A stretch of DNA of 35,886 bases from a virus: IMG/VR virus record IMGVR_UViG_3300023239_000020, positions 1-35,886 of that record, one strand, 5' to 3'. A program made the position numbers and the translations under genes. Below are positions 16,093 through 23,355 of the stretch, in pieces. Position 1 is the first letter of the stretch. Every line of letters begins with the position of its first letter. The notes below the pieces were generated by a model, which was not told where the DNA came from, made no database searches, and saw only the letters and a program-made list of their open reading frames with translations.

Positions 16093-16533
16093 ATGGAACA
16101 CCATCAGCTAGGCACTTCGTCTAAGGCTCATTTGTCAGAAGTTAAGCCAGGCTTACAAGATGTCGTTACGTTGGCGCTGCGGAAATGCAGGATCGACTTC
16201 TCAGTGGTAGACGGGAGGCGAACCTGGTTCGAGCAGTCGTCTTACGTGGCCGCCGGAACGAGCTGGACAATGAGAAGCAATCATCTGCCTGATATAGATG
16301 GGCTGGCCGGGGCGGTCGATATCTACCCGTGGGTAGACGGCAAGACGAGCCACGACGGCTACCACTACGCGCTGATCGCCAGAGCAATGTTCGAGGCAGC
16401 GATTGAGCTTGGCGTTCAGATCCGCTGGGGCGGCTTCTGGAGGCGTAAGTACAGGAAAGAGATCTTCGAGGGCTTGGATCGTCCGCATTGGGAGCTGGTA
16501 GGCCATGAGCCAGTAATGGAGGAGGCTGCTTAG
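16093..16533 (+). CDS. Endolysin, M15-type peptidoglycan L-Ala-D-Glu peptidase
   Basis: The 146-aa protein shows the M15/VanY-like layout of small phage endolysins: LGTSSKAHLSEVKPGLQ (substrate-side helix), then DFSVVDGRRT, then SNHL and AGAVDIYPW, ending RPHWEL. Predicted zinc ligands are His64, Asp76 and His132; the spacing between the first two is longer than the usual six residues because of an IDGL insertion. There is no signal peptide, so export depends on the holin. A good ribosome site (AGGAGTTA) precedes ATG 16093. The terminator follows 80 nt later. Confidence 0.88.
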   Translation: MEHHQLGTSSKAHLSEVKPGLQDVVTLALRKCRIDFSVVDGRRTWFEQSSYVAAGTSWTMRSNHLPDIDGLAGAVDIYPWVDGKTSHDGYHYALIARAMFEAAIELGVQIRWGGFWRRKYRKEIFEGLDRPHWELVGHEPVMEEAA

Positions 16534-16610
16534 GCGGGTAATGCCTAAGAGCTTCTGTGAGCCTCTGTGAGAGGTTTAAATTTTAGGAATAGCGATATAA
16601 GGGTAGGTGG

Positions 16611-16657
16611 CAGTATCCGGCTCCTGTAGAAGCTCCTAAAGAGCCGGATGCTGTTTT
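16611..16657 (+). terminator. Intrinsic terminator closing the late/lysis operon
   Basis: The left arm (16611-16623, CAGTATCCGGCTC) pairs over 13 bp, with one G-U, with the right arm (16641-16653, GAGCCGGATGCTG). TTTT follows at 16654-16657. It sits between the converging endolysin and zinc-ribbon genes. On the other strand no T tract follows, so it mainly stops rightward transcription. Confidence 0.8.
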
Positions 16658-16663
16658 CGCGGA

Positions 16664-17005
16664 TTAGCTCGACCAGTAGTCGCCGTCTGCCCCTTCCTGA
16701 TCTTCGATAGCTGAATTCCATGCCGCCTCGGGTGACAAGTAAATAACCTGATCCGCTTCCGGTACGTCGGGATTCTGGATCTCTGCCTGCTTCTTACAGT
16801 TCTCGTTCTCGCGCTGGTGCTTGCTAAGACCTTTTGGCTTAACTCTCTTGCCGCAGATCGTACATTCAATTCTTTTACTCGGGGGATTAGGAGCTGTCTT
16901 ACACTGATCACATTTTCGCGGAAAGCCTGGGATGCCGAAATCAACAATCACAGCACAAGACGAGCAGACGTACCCCTCTACAATTTCTTCAGCAATACTA
17001 CTCAT
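16664..17005 (-). CDS. Small zinc-ribbon/zinc-finger protein
   Basis: The 113-aa protein has two putative zinc sites. The first is CSSC at residues 14-17 with CDQC about 15 residues later (zinc ribbon). The second is CTIC with KGLSKHQRENENCKK (C2HC finger). The C-terminal third is acidic. It is the last gene of the leftward operon and overlaps its neighbour by 8 nt. It may bind nucleic acid or a host protein; no specific function is known. Confidence 0.65.
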   Translation of the reverse strand: MSSIAEEIVEGYVCSSCAVIVDFGIPGFPRKCDQCKTAPNPPSKRIECTICGKRVKPKGLSKHQRENENCKKQAEIQNPDVPEADQVIYLSPEAAWNSAIEDQEGADGDYWSS

Positions 17006-17288
17006 GGGTAATGTCTCCGTTTATTAGCGCGTCGTAAAGCGCTGGATGAACTATTATTTTCTTGCCGAAATAAGGCGTATTAATAACCCAGACCGACGGC
17101 AACGTGTAAACCTTCTGCCGGAGGTTGTTCCACGGCATGAAGAATTTTCGCTCGCGCCAGTCCTTAATAAATTCAACTCCGACTTGTTGTTTGACCGCTA
17201 GGGTTGATTTGTAGACAGCCATGCCACTGATCATCCCGGACGAAAGGTCGTTATAAGAATGAATCTTGCCCTGGTGTTTTATAGCCAT
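16998..17288 (-). CDS. 96-aa hypothetical protein
   Basis: A basic protein beginning MAIKHQGKIHSYNDLSSGMI, with WRERKFFMPWNNLRQKVYTL and a C-terminal IVHPALYDALINGDI. No family recognised. It overlaps genes on both sides (8 and 10 nt), which supports co-translation within the leftward operon. It has no membrane segment. Confidence 0.6.
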   Translation of the reverse strand: MAIKHQGKIHSYNDLSSGMISGMAVYKSTLAVKQQVGVEFIKDWRERKFFMPWNNLRQKVYTLPSVWVINTPYFGKKIIVHPALYDALINGDITHE

Positions 17289-17554
17289 TTGAATTTATCC
17301 ACTATCTGATTAAGTACTTGCTCCGCCGTTGTCAAGACTCCCATAAGGAAATTGTACTCGACATAAACTCTGATATAAGTTCGAGAGTCAGACCTCTCTG
17401 GCCTGGATATGCTGTAATCAAACCAGTGATCATCTACCGACACGTAGATAGGTAGCGTAAAGTGCTCGCTAAGCGACGCTCTGCCCTGCCACTCCTCGAT
17501 ATTTGCGATAATCATTTGCCGCATCTGATCTTGCATTTTCTTGGTAATTTCCAT
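17279..17554 (-). CDS. 91-aa hypothetical protein
   Basis: The N-terminus is helical (MEITKKMQDQMRQMIIANIE), followed by alternating beta-like stretches (LPIYVSVDDHWFDYSISRPE, YIRVYVEYNFL) and a C-terminal helix. The compact alpha/beta pattern suggests a folded protein, but no family is recognised. It overlaps the downstream gene by 10 nt. Confidence 0.6.
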   Translation of the reverse strand: MEITKKMQDQMRQMIIANIEEWQGRASLSEHFTLPIYVSVDDHWFDYSISRPERSDSRTYIRVYVEYNFLMGVLTTAEQVLNQIVDKFKWL

Positions 17555-17563
17555 TGGTCGCCT

Positions 17564-17638
17564 CTAGTATTGCTGGTTGTGTTCGTCGCTTTCCAATATC
17601 AAAATAACTTCTTCTTGGCTGTCTATTTCTGCCTGTAT
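17564..17638 (-). other. 24-codon open extension in frame after an amber stop
   Basis: Directly after the TAG of the 84-aa gene (17639-17641) the same frame stays open for 24 codons, encoding IQAEIDSQEEVILILESDEH and a few more residues, before a second TAG at 17564-17566. It has no ATG, GTG or early TTG of its own. It looks coding in composition but could be chance. Confidence 0.3.
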
Positions 17639-17893
17639 CTATTTTATCCGGCCAAGAACGTAGCGGGCTAGCTCTTCTGACTTAACGATCTTTAACTGAC
17701 GGTAGTGGCCGTGGTGGCAATGTTGTAGCTCGGAGGCGTAGTTCCTTATTTTTATTGCGGCCGTCAGTCTTGATTGTTTATCTTCCTCTGTCGCTTTACG
17801 CTTTTCCGCAGGATCGTTGTCTAGAATTCCTTTAGCCATTACGCCTAGAAAAAAGCATCCGATAAAAAGTAAAGAGTTCGCTAGCTCGATCAT
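17639..17893 (-). CDS. 84-aa membrane-anchored protein
   Basis: Residues about 4-24 form one hydrophobic segment (LANSLLFIGCFFLGVMAKGI). The rest is polar with a Cys-His cluster (LQHCHHGHYRQLK). An Rz- or Sie-like small membrane protein is possible, but no family is recognised. ATG overlaps the stop of the upstream gene (ATGA at 17890-17893). The frame continues past its TAG stop (see the 17564-17638 entry). Confidence 0.6.
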   Translation of the reverse strand: MIELANSLLFIGCFFLGVMAKGILDNDPAEKRKATEEDKQSRLTAAIKIRNYASELQHCHHGHYRQLKIVKSEELARYVLGRIK

Positions 17894-18495
17894 GGGTTTC
17901 CTCGCTTATTATTAGATTGACTTTCTATGTAAAGCTTTCTTTGCTTGAGGTCTTTCTGGATCGCTCCTATCTGTCTTTGAGTGAGCGAGCCGTATTTTAG
18001 AAGAGCGCCTTGAAGCGAGATCGCGAATCGATGTCCACTCAATACGCCTCGCGCCAGCCATTCCTTGATGAGCGGATTGTCGGCGAGGAACTGTCGTCCG
18101 GTGTCTGTCGTCTTTTCCTTGAGCTTCTTGGCCCTGATGACTCTCTGCTGGCGGCGATGCTCGAGAACGTCGGGATGAGTCTTAGTCTTGAAGTAGCCAA
18201 GCCCTTTGCATGAAAAGCATTTACCAACGACGTATCCGGCGGAGGATCTAAACAGGCCGCTGCCGTTGCATTTTTTGCACTTGGACTCGAACATTGCCTC
18301 TGATGCTTCCGTGATCTTTGATGACGACTGGCCTAAGAATATGGCGGTGGCTTCTGCTCGCTCTGCTCTGGACAGCTTGAGATCGTCCAGCTCCTCCGGG
18401 TCGGCAAAGTCGAGTGGGGTCTTGCTAACAAATCTCCGCTCGTCGTCCTTGCATCCGTCTGGATTAAGTGCGTCTGGTCGCTCGCTGCGTTTCAT
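17890..18495 (-). CDS. Protein with DnaJ-type zinc-finger repeats
   Basis: I chose the start at 18495 because AGGAGAGCAAC precedes that ATG and it overlaps the upstream gene's stop by 4 nt; the longer open frame to 18675 is a shadow of that gene. The 201-aa product contains CKKCNGSGLF and CFSCKGLGYF, two CxxCxGxG repeats like those that hold one zinc in DnaJ. No J-domain is present. The rest is helical and basic. It may be a phage accessory that recruits host proteins; function unknown. Confidence 0.7.
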   Translation of the reverse strand: MKRSERPDALNPDGCKDDERRFVSKTPLDFADPEELDDLKLSRAERAEATAIFLGQSSSKITEASEAMFESKCKKCNGSGLFRSSAGYVVGKCFSCKGLGYFKTKTHPDVLEHRRQQRVIRAKKLKEKTTDTGRQFLADNPLIKEWLARGVLSGHRFAISLQGALLKYGSLTQRQIGAIQKDLKQRKLYIESQSNNKRGNP

Positions 18496-18698
18496 GTTGC
18501 TCTCCTTGCTTTCAGTTCGGCTGCTGCGTAGAAATGCTCGTCCCAATACTGGCCGGCTTTTTGAGCGTCGCCAATCGACTCCATCGCCAGCGCGGCTTCG
18601 TGCGAATCCTTGAGGATGTACTGGAGCGACGCGACCGGCTTTGATTTCATGCCTTGCTGCTTGTCGCCGTGCCACTGGTGGTCGATTGGGTTTTTCAT
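18492..18698 (-). CDS. 68-aa hypothetical protein, first gene of an operon
   Basis: The product begins MKNPIDHQWHGDKQQGMKSK and continues as a helical, Ala-rich segment (HEAALAMESIGDAQKAGQYW). No family recognised. It lies 33 nt downstream of a sigma70-like promoter with an operator-like spacer (18731-18758, minus) and is coupled to the next gene by a 4-nt overlap. Confidence 0.65.
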   Translation of the reverse strand: MKNPIDHQWHGDKQQGMKSKPVASLQYILKDSHEAALAMESIGDAQKAGQYWDEHFYAAAELKARRAT

Positions 18699-18730
18699 TT
18701 CGCTCTGCCTCGTTCTGCGGGTATGAAGCT

Positions 18731-18758
18731 ATCTTACTCGTCTTATCGGTAATATCAA
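18731..18758 (-). promoter_or_regulatory. Leftward promoter TTGATA-N16-TAAGAT with operator-like spacer
   Basis: On the minus strand, -35 TTGATA (18753-18758) and -10 TAAGAT (18731-18736) are 16 nt apart. The spacer includes TTACCGATAA (18743-18752), one change from the TTATCGATAA palindrome found in other promoters here. It lies 33 nt before the ATG at 18698. Confidence 0.65.
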
Positions 18759-18762
18759 TACT

Positions 18763-18957
18763 TTATTTTGAAGGGGACATCTTATGCTTGCGCTTCTCGA
18801 TTATAGCGATGGTCCGCTTTACCGCCTCGATATCTGCAACGAGAAGAGTCTTCTCCATTCCTTTGCATTCAGGGCGGTAGGATTCGTTTCTCATATCTCG
18901 CATCAGGTCTTCGGCCAGGGCGTTTAGCTTTCTGACTTCTTCGTAGCTGGTTGCCAT
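18763..18957 (-). CDS. 64-aa small helical protein
   Basis: An all-helical charged protein (MATSYEEVRKLNALAEDLMR, then LVADIEAVKRTIAIIEKRKH). It has its own strong promoter (18991-19019, minus) and a ribosome site (AGCAGGCAG). As a single gene under a promoter with a full operator palindrome it could be an early regulator or host-takeover protein, but it has no recognisable DNA-binding motif. Function unknown. Confidence 0.65.
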   Translation of the reverse strand: MATSYEEVRKLNALAEDLMRDMRNESYRPECKGMEKTLLVADIEAVKRTIAIIEKRKHKMSPSK

Positions 18958-18990
18958 AATATATCTGCCTGCTTTCTTCGATGTGGTTGT

Positions 18991-19019
18991 ATACTAATAA
19001 GCTTATCGATAATAAGCAA
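18991..19019 (-). promoter_or_regulatory. Leftward promoter TTGCTT-N17-TAGTAT enclosing TTATCGATAA
   Basis: On the minus strand, -35 TTGCTT (19014-19019), 17-nt spacer and -10 TAGTAT (18991-18996). The perfect palindrome TTATCGATAA occupies 19003-19012 inside the spacer. The gene start lies 34 nt downstream. This is the best match to the shared promoter design of the leftward arm. Confidence 0.75.
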
Positions 19020-19068
19020 GGCTTTTTATTTATCCTGGCTGTCGAAGGCGTCCCGTGATTTTGCGGGG

Positions 19069-19515
19069 TCAGCCGCGCGGTTCTCTCCGCTCGTCTCTAA
19101 GCCGATAGTTTTCGGTTGGCGTCGTCCATTGCAAGTTATCGACACAATTATGTTTGCGGTTTGCGTCTTGGTGATGGACGTGGGTCTGAGTGTACGGTTT
19201 TGGATTGGGGATAAAAGCAAGAGCGACCAGCCTGTGAACATATTGCTTTACACCCCTGCCCATCTGAACCATCACATAGCCCTCGCGTTTAATAAACGGG
19301 CTAAGGCATCGCCAGACTCCGGCCCTGGAAAGAGACCTGACAGATCCTTGATCGCTAACCTGATAGCCGGAAAACCCTGGGATGTCTAGCCACTCCTCAG
19401 ACGGACAGCCTGTTTCGTTGTACTCGTAAAGCGTTGTCTGGGATTTACAGGAACTGCAAAGCGGCTGGCGATTAGGCGCGAGGTTGTCGCAAATAGAGAT
19501 GTCGCATGACTTCAA
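19069..19515 (-). CDS. HNH homing endonuclease with NUMOD4 domain
   Basis: The 148-aa protein uses a TTG start at 19515 that overlaps the TGA of the neighbouring broken gene (TTGA). Residues about 38-62 (EEWLDIPGFSGYQVSDQGSV) match NUMOD4, a DNA-binding module of homing endonucleases. Then YVHRLVALAFIPNP, HVHHQDANRKHN and NLQWTTPTENYRLRD form the HNH_3 nuclease site. The first 30 residues hold an extra CSSC motif. Such enzymes cut sequences lacking the gene and spread by repair. It lies at the 3' end of a disrupted gp88-like gene. Confidence 0.85.
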   Translation of the reverse strand: MKSCDISICDNLAPNRQPLCSSCKSQTTLYEYNETGCPSEEWLDIPGFSGYQVSDQGSVRSLSRAGVWRCLSPFIKREGYVMVQMGRGVKQYVHRLVALAFIPNPKPYTQTHVHHQDANRKHNCVDNLQWTTPTENYRLRDERREPRG

Positions 19516-20062
19516 AACTCAAGCTCTCTGGTTAATGACTTTGCCACAATCCTATTCATCTTCCGGCCATGAGTTGGATAGATTATCATCGGCACCGACT
19601 TGCCCCAACAGTCTCGACACTTCCCGCACTCGTGATCGCGAGTACATGCCTTGCAGACCTTGCGCTCGGTTACATCCAAAAGTACTAGAGGTGCGACCGA
19701 CGAGCCGTGAAGCTCCGGATCGTATTGGCCGTGGATGCTGTCTGACGAATATCGAACCATGACGTTTGGGAGCTTCTGCCTCTTCTCTAGCCAGAACCGG
19801 ATTCGAACCATCGGAAGTGTCGTTCGGTATCGAGGGCTTCCACCATGTTGGTAACCCAGAGATCTCGCTTCCAATCTTCCTTGTTGAATTCTCTTACATC
19901 GGTGACGTTCTTCATTTTGTAGAAGCCGGTTACTGCGTAGCATCCTTGGCATACGGGAACTAGGCTCCCGCTGCCGTCGAATGAGCCGGGACACGTTGCT
20001 TGTGCCTGGAGCGACCAAGACTTGCAATTCATCTTCTTGGTATTCGATAGTCGTACGCCCAT
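19512..20062 (-). pseudogene. Gp88-like gene broken by a deletion/frameshift
   Basis: Two frames together make one protein. Frame 1 (20062 to 19787) encodes 91 aa beginning MGVRLSNTKKMNCKSWSLQA, with CPGSF, CQGCYAVTGFYKMKNV and RHFRWFESGSG before a TAG. The other frame continues with FWLEKRQKLPNVMVRYSSDS and ends in a Cys-rich CKACTRDHECGKCRDCWG region. Intact Gp88-domain proteins (mycobacteriophage-type gene product 88) have about 25-30 more residues between the 'RWF.SGD' and 'FWLPTR' parts. Here those are missing and the frame is shifted at about 19,790. The product is therefore truncated. An HNH gene abuts its 3' end. Confidence 0.65.
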
Positions 20063-20140
20063 AATTTTGCCCTTATAGGTTGCTGTGATTGGATCTAATT
20101 TGAATACTGGCGGATCTATCGAGTGTAGACCCTGCCTTAT

Positions 20141-20407
20141 TCACTCTACGGATGCCTCTGAAATGCTGAGGCATAGTGCAGGGGGTTCGACGCCTAGAAT
20201 CTGGCATCGCTTGTTGAACGACTCAATCGCGAGTACAGCTTGGGTGTGGTAGTCGCCATCAAATAAAGCGCCTACCGGCGCTCTTCTGACGATCTCCATG
20301 TTCTGGGTGTGGATGACCCATCCCGATTTAGTCTCGGTCAGAATCGCGCGAAGAGGGGCGTTTATCTCGTCGCCCTCCTTGATCTCGGATCTGCTGATAA
20401 CGTCCAT
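20141..20407 (-). CDS. 88-aa hypothetical protein
   Basis: A compact alpha/beta sequence (PLRAILTETKSGWVIHTQNM, then HTQAVLAIESFNKRCQILGV). ATG overlaps the stop of the upstream 55-aa gene (TAATG). No family recognised. It belongs to the operon that starts at the 21065-21093 promoter. Confidence 0.6.
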   Translation of the reverse strand: MDVISRSEIKEGDEINAPLRAILTETKSGWVIHTQNMEIVRRAPVGALFDGDYHTQAVLAIESFNKRCQILGVEPPALCLSISEASVE

Positions 20408-20574
20408 TACAAGCCGCGCTTTTTGTTCTTCTTTGCCACGTAGTTTTTGATCTCGGCTGCGTCATCTGGATGTGCGCGAACCTCGATCCGCTTTAGTCCT
20501 GTGGCGACCTGCTTCTCATTGAAGCGACGTTGCGCTTCGTTATTGGCTTTCTGTGCTGGCGTCTGCTTTGCCAT
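20407..20574 (-). CDS. 55-aa basic protein with a strong ribosome site
   Basis: ATG at 20574 is preceded by TCCTAGGAGGACGTCA, a near-perfect ribosome site. The product begins MAKQTPAQKANNEAQRRFNE and continues TGLKRIEVRAHPDDAAEIKN, ending in a Lys-rich tail. The 'G..RI.V..HP.D...IK.Y' pattern resembles short ribbon-helix-helix-like phage proteins, so DNA binding is possible but unproven. Its stop overlaps the next ATG (TAATG). Confidence 0.75.
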   Translation of the reverse strand: MAKQTPAQKANNEAQRRFNEKQVATGLKRIEVRAHPDDAAEIKNYVAKKNKKRGL

Positions 20575-20605
20575 TGACGTCCTCCTAGGACTTTAGTTGT
20601 TTGCT

Positions 20606-21031
20606 CTATTGAGCGGGGGTTGCTTGTCGTGCGTCGATGCGGGGTAACTCCACTCGCTTAAACCCGCAGCCTTCGACGCGGTAGGCTTCTTCTCCTATTA
20701 GAACGATATTCCCAACGCTGACGCTGGTAGCGTTGCGGCTTCGATAATATTCGCAGTCTGGGTTGCGGGGATTTCCGTTACCTGCTGCGAATATGTCTTC
20801 TAGGGCTTTATCGATACTATCTTGATCTAGCTTGATGTTGGCGAACTCGGCCATACAAACTCTTGAGTAGAATTTCCAAGTCTCTGGATCGAATTCAGAT
20901 CCGTGACCTGCTCGCGAGTATGCTTTGATCTTAGGATACTGCTGCTCGGCTTCGGCCCAACCTAGTCGGTTGATGGTTTTGCCTTCTTCTTTGGTGAGCT
21001 GTATCTGGTGGACGGTCGCTGTGATCTTCAT
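20606..21031 (-). CDS. 141-aa hypothetical protein, first gene of an operon
   Basis: It begins MKITATVHQIQLTKEEGKTI, contains a helical middle, then SRNATSVSVGNIVLIGEEAY and a following GCGFKRVEL. The last part follows the 'R.lsvGDvv......y.v...GF..v' pattern of a protein widespread in phage early regions whose function is not known to me. It lies 34 nt downstream of a promoter with a TTATCGATAA spacer. Confidence 0.7.
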   Translation of the reverse strand: MKITATVHQIQLTKEEGKTINRLGWAEAEQQYPKIKAYSRAGHGSEFDPETWKFYSRVCMAEFANIKLDQDSIDKALEDIFAAGNGNPRNPDCEYYRSRNATSVSVGNIVLIGEEAYRVEGCGFKRVELPRIDARQATPAQ

Positions 21032-21064
21032 TCTTGTTTGCCTATTCCCGTTAGTGGAGATTCC

Positions 21065-21093
21065 ACTCTACGCGACATTATCGATAACGTCAA
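21065..21093 (-). promoter_or_regulatory. Leftward promoter TTGACG-N17-TAGAGT enclosing TTATCGATAA
   Basis: On the minus strand, -35 TTGACG (21088-21093), 17-nt spacer and -10 TAGAGT (21065-21070). The perfect palindrome TTATCGATAA sits at 21078-21087, directly next to the -35. A second small palindrome, GTGGAGATTCCAC (21053-21065), lies just downstream of the -10. Confidence 0.75.
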
Positions 21094-21104
21094 TCGCTTC
21101 TTTG

Positions 21105-21323
21105 CTATTCCCTTCTAGTGGCTTTGGCCTCGTCCATGAAATTGAACGTGAGGCCGCTGTCCCTGTCGAGAACCACTCTGGTGCTTCCGCAGAACTTACA
21201 TTCAATTTTCCGCTTCGGTGGGCTGCTCATATAAGCGCCGCCAGTGTCTGGCGTCATCGCTCCGCCGCACTCGCAAAAGTGGGCCTCGACAACCGCTATG
21301 CAATTCCTGATTTCTTTAGCCAT
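21105..21323 (-). CDS. 72-aa zinc-ribbon protein
   Basis: The start at 21323 is preferred because AAGGAGAATAGA precedes it; an in-frame ATG at 21347 has no ribosome site. The protein has HFCECGGAM and, further on, IECKFCGSTRVVL, making a CxC...CxxC zinc site of the ribbon type. The C-terminus is basic. Function unknown; one of several small zinc proteins in this phage. Confidence 0.65.
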   Translation of the reverse strand: MAKEIRNCIAVVEAHFCECGGAMTPDTGGAYMSSPPKRKIECKFCGSTRVVLDRDSGLTFNFMDEAKATRRE

Positions 21324-21333
21324 TCTATTCTCC

Positions 21334-21603
21334 TTATCGATTCGCATAATCGCCCTTATCGCCTTCGTTAGACATGGGCGGATCTTCCCCTATTAACTTG
21401 GCAAGCAGGATCTCTCGTTCCGCTGCCGCCTTTTTCCTAACGGCGTACTCATCGTTCGCTCGCTCTGGTCGAGCCACTGGCCCAACCCGCTGGTGATACT
21501 TGGCGAGATCTTCCTTCGATGGGTTCGTCCAGTCGATCCAATCTGGATCGCGTGGAGTAGGCGTTAAAGGTTTGCCGTCTGTGTACTCGCTGTATTTAGC
21601 CAT
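21334..21603 (-). CDS. 89-aa hypothetical protein
   Basis: A Pro-rich N-terminus (GKPLTPTPRDPDWIDWTNPS) is followed by a charged helix (EYAVRKKAAAEREILLAKLI). It overlaps the 504-aa gene upstream by 8 nt. No family recognised and no zinc site or membrane segment. Probably real because of tight packing in the operon. Confidence 0.55.
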   Translation of the reverse strand: MAKYSEYTDGKPLTPTPRDPDWIDWTNPSKEDLAKYHQRVGPVARPERANDEYAVRKKAAAEREILLAKLIGEDPPMSNEGDKGDYANR

Positions 21604-23110
21604 AGGTGATTGCCACGTTTTTGATCTGGCCTTTGGCTATAGCGATTACCAGCTTCTTGGCCGCTTCGGTATCGAGCGAGCCGCTGAGTAACGCAAACTC
21701 TTGAACCAGCCTGCGATTAATTTCGGCCTTCTGTTCTTTCGTCGCGGACAGTGTCGTCGAGGTATCTGCCGGAGGCGGGGCGATGTAGTCCGCTCCGTGG
21801 CGCGAGACAGGAGCGGTCGTTCCTGATACTTCAGGTGAAGGTATTGGTGGATCTGAGCGAGGTATCGACATCGCTGTCTGAGTAATTTCTGCGGTTAGCG
21901 TGGCAGTTACTTCTTCGGTGGTCTGACGTTTAATCTCAGCCTCGCGAGCTTCTGTCGCGAGCCTTTCGTTTTCTTCTGTCAGCTCTGCGCCACGGAGATT
22001 AACGCTAACGATAGTCCAAATCCGATTGAACTCCGCAATTCCTTCGTCGGTCAGCTCTTCCAAAGAGACGTCGTCGGATGCTGGGTTCAGATCAATTAGC
22101 GTGTCGAGCAGTCCCTGGAATCCCTCGCTGGTGAGAGTTGTTGATTTGACCGCTTCCTCGTACTCAGTAATCAGAGCGATGTGATCTTTATGTGTTTGGA
22201 TTCTAGCCTTCTCGACGGCGTTCATATCGTCAATAGGCTTCTGGTGAACAGTCATTAATGCATCAAACTGCGCCTCGATCTCCTTGGCCTGGGCGTCAAC
22301 CTGCTTTGCATATTCCATTGCGACTCGCTTCGCCTCTTTTCTCGCCTCGCTCAGTCTAGCCTTGGCTTGGCGGAACTGGTAGATGTGAGCCTTCGCCTCT
22401 TTAAGTCCTTTGGCTTCCGTGATGTCGAATACCAAACCCTTGCTCTCGGCAGTCAGCTTTTTTAACTGCTTAATAAACGGGTTGTATTCGGCCAGCATCG
22501 GAACGCTTCCTGCCGACGCGTCTGGTATTACGGCTGGAGCATTCGGTGTCTCAGTAAATTCCGCGTCCTCAATGTTTGGGTCTTGCTCTGGAACCATCTG
22601 AAACGGTACGGGCTCTAGGCCGGCAGGGAGATAGAGCGGGTGCTCCGGCGCAAGCTTTTGAGTCAGCCTGATGGCGTGAACATCACGCCCTGCTTTCAAG
22701 AGTCGATCAAGCGTTTCGTCGATCTGGCTTTTAGCCCAGACCTTCGCGCCCCAGGCCGCAACAATCATATCGGCGCATTCAACGGCCTTGTCAAAGTTCT
22801 TCCAGTGCTGAGGGCCTAGCAGGTTGGTGCCTGCCTTCTTGGCTTTTTGAACTTCCTTGATGTCGGTCTCTCGATAAGAAAACAAGTTCACGACCTCCAG
22901 ACTGGTGAAGCCCCAGGCTTTGGCAAAGCCTATGCAGCGGGTTACGGTTGGATCGTTATCGTCCGCGTCCGCCGTCGAGGGGTTGCACATGATAAACAAT
23001 ACTTTACAGGCGGTAGGTGTGCCCTCTCCTTCTGCTACCTCGTCGATGATTCGACCCAATCGATATCGGTGTTTTAAATCTTTGCTGATAGTTGCCGTCT
23101 TTAATTGCAT
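21596..23110 (-). CDS. Fusion: DUF1643 domain plus coiled-coil phage protein
   Basis: Of 504 aa, residues 1-175 match DUF1643: 'HRYRLGRII', then KVLFIMCNPSTADADDNDPT, then CIGFAKAWGFTSLEVVNLFS. This domain is common in phages and prophages and is of unknown function. Residues about 210-340 resemble a different protein common in phage recombination regions: EYNPFIKQLKKLTAESKGLV, then HIYQFRQAKARLSEARKEAK and a long coiled coil with VHQKPID. A Pro-rich linker (about 425-455) precedes a short helical tail. Separate genes are usual, so this is a domain fusion. A 150-bp gap without a clear promoter lies upstream. Confidence 0.75.
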   Translation of the reverse strand: MQLKTATISKDLKHRYRLGRIIDEVAEGEGTPTACKVLFIMCNPSTADADDNDPTVTRCIGFAKAWGFTSLEVVNLFSYRETDIKEVQKAKKAGTNLLGPQHWKNFDKAVECADMIVAAWGAKVWAKSQIDETLDRLLKAGRDVHAIRLTQKLAPEHPLYLPAGLEPVPFQMVPEQDPNIEDAEFTETPNAPAVIPDASAGSVPMLAEYNPFIKQLKKLTAESKGLVFDITEAKGLKEAKAHIYQFRQAKARLSEARKEAKRVAMEYAKQVDAQAKEIEAQFDALMTVHQKPIDDMNAVEKARIQTHKDHIALITEYEEAVKSTTLTSEGFQGLLDTLIDLNPASDDVSLEELTDEGIAEFNRIWTIVSVNLRGAELTEENERLATEAREAEIKRQTTEEVTATLTAEITQTAMSIPRSDPPIPSPEVSGTTAPVSRHGADYIAPPPADTSTTLSATKEQKAEINRRLVQEFALLSGSLDTEAAKKLVIAIAKGQIKNVAITYG

Positions 23111-23175
23111 TGCCTTTTTCCTTCTCTAGTTAAAGCCGTTAATAAAACTGATTGTTTCTAAAATAGTTCGTTGGT

Positions 23176-23355
23176 TTATTCCTTGTCCATAAGCATATCG
23201 GAGGTCAGCTCGTCGATAATTCGACACGCTTGCAGGTTGGCCCCTTCTTTGGTTTCGTGGCTGGAATCCGTCAACAGCGCGATGGTTGTTGCTTGCAGCA
23301 CGACGCCTAGCCTTCCCAGCTTGATAACTTCTTTTTGAAATTCTTCTGTCGTCAT
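23176..23355 (-). CDS. 59-aa small protein
   Basis: ATG at 23355 overlaps the stop of the RusA-like gene (TAATG), and the frame ends at TAA 23176-23178. The sequence starts MTTEEFQKEVIKLGRLGVVL and continues as helix-rich polar protein. No family recognised. The translational overlap and coding-like composition support it. Confidence 0.65.
   Translation of the reverse strand: MTTEEFQKEVIKLGRLGVVLQATTIALLTDSSHETKEGANLQACRIIDELTSDMLMDKE

Noticed and set aside
18496-18675. N-terminal 60-residue extension of the DnaJ-finger protein
   Set aside because: It lies wholly inside the overlapping 68-aa gene, is Arg-rich as expected for a shadow frame, and a strong ribosome site supports the later ATG.
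20141-21070. CACTCTACG shared by 20141 and 21064 as a regulatory motif
   Set aside because: The first copy is the coding end of a gene (its stop codon), so the match is probably chance; only the -10 at 21065 is used.
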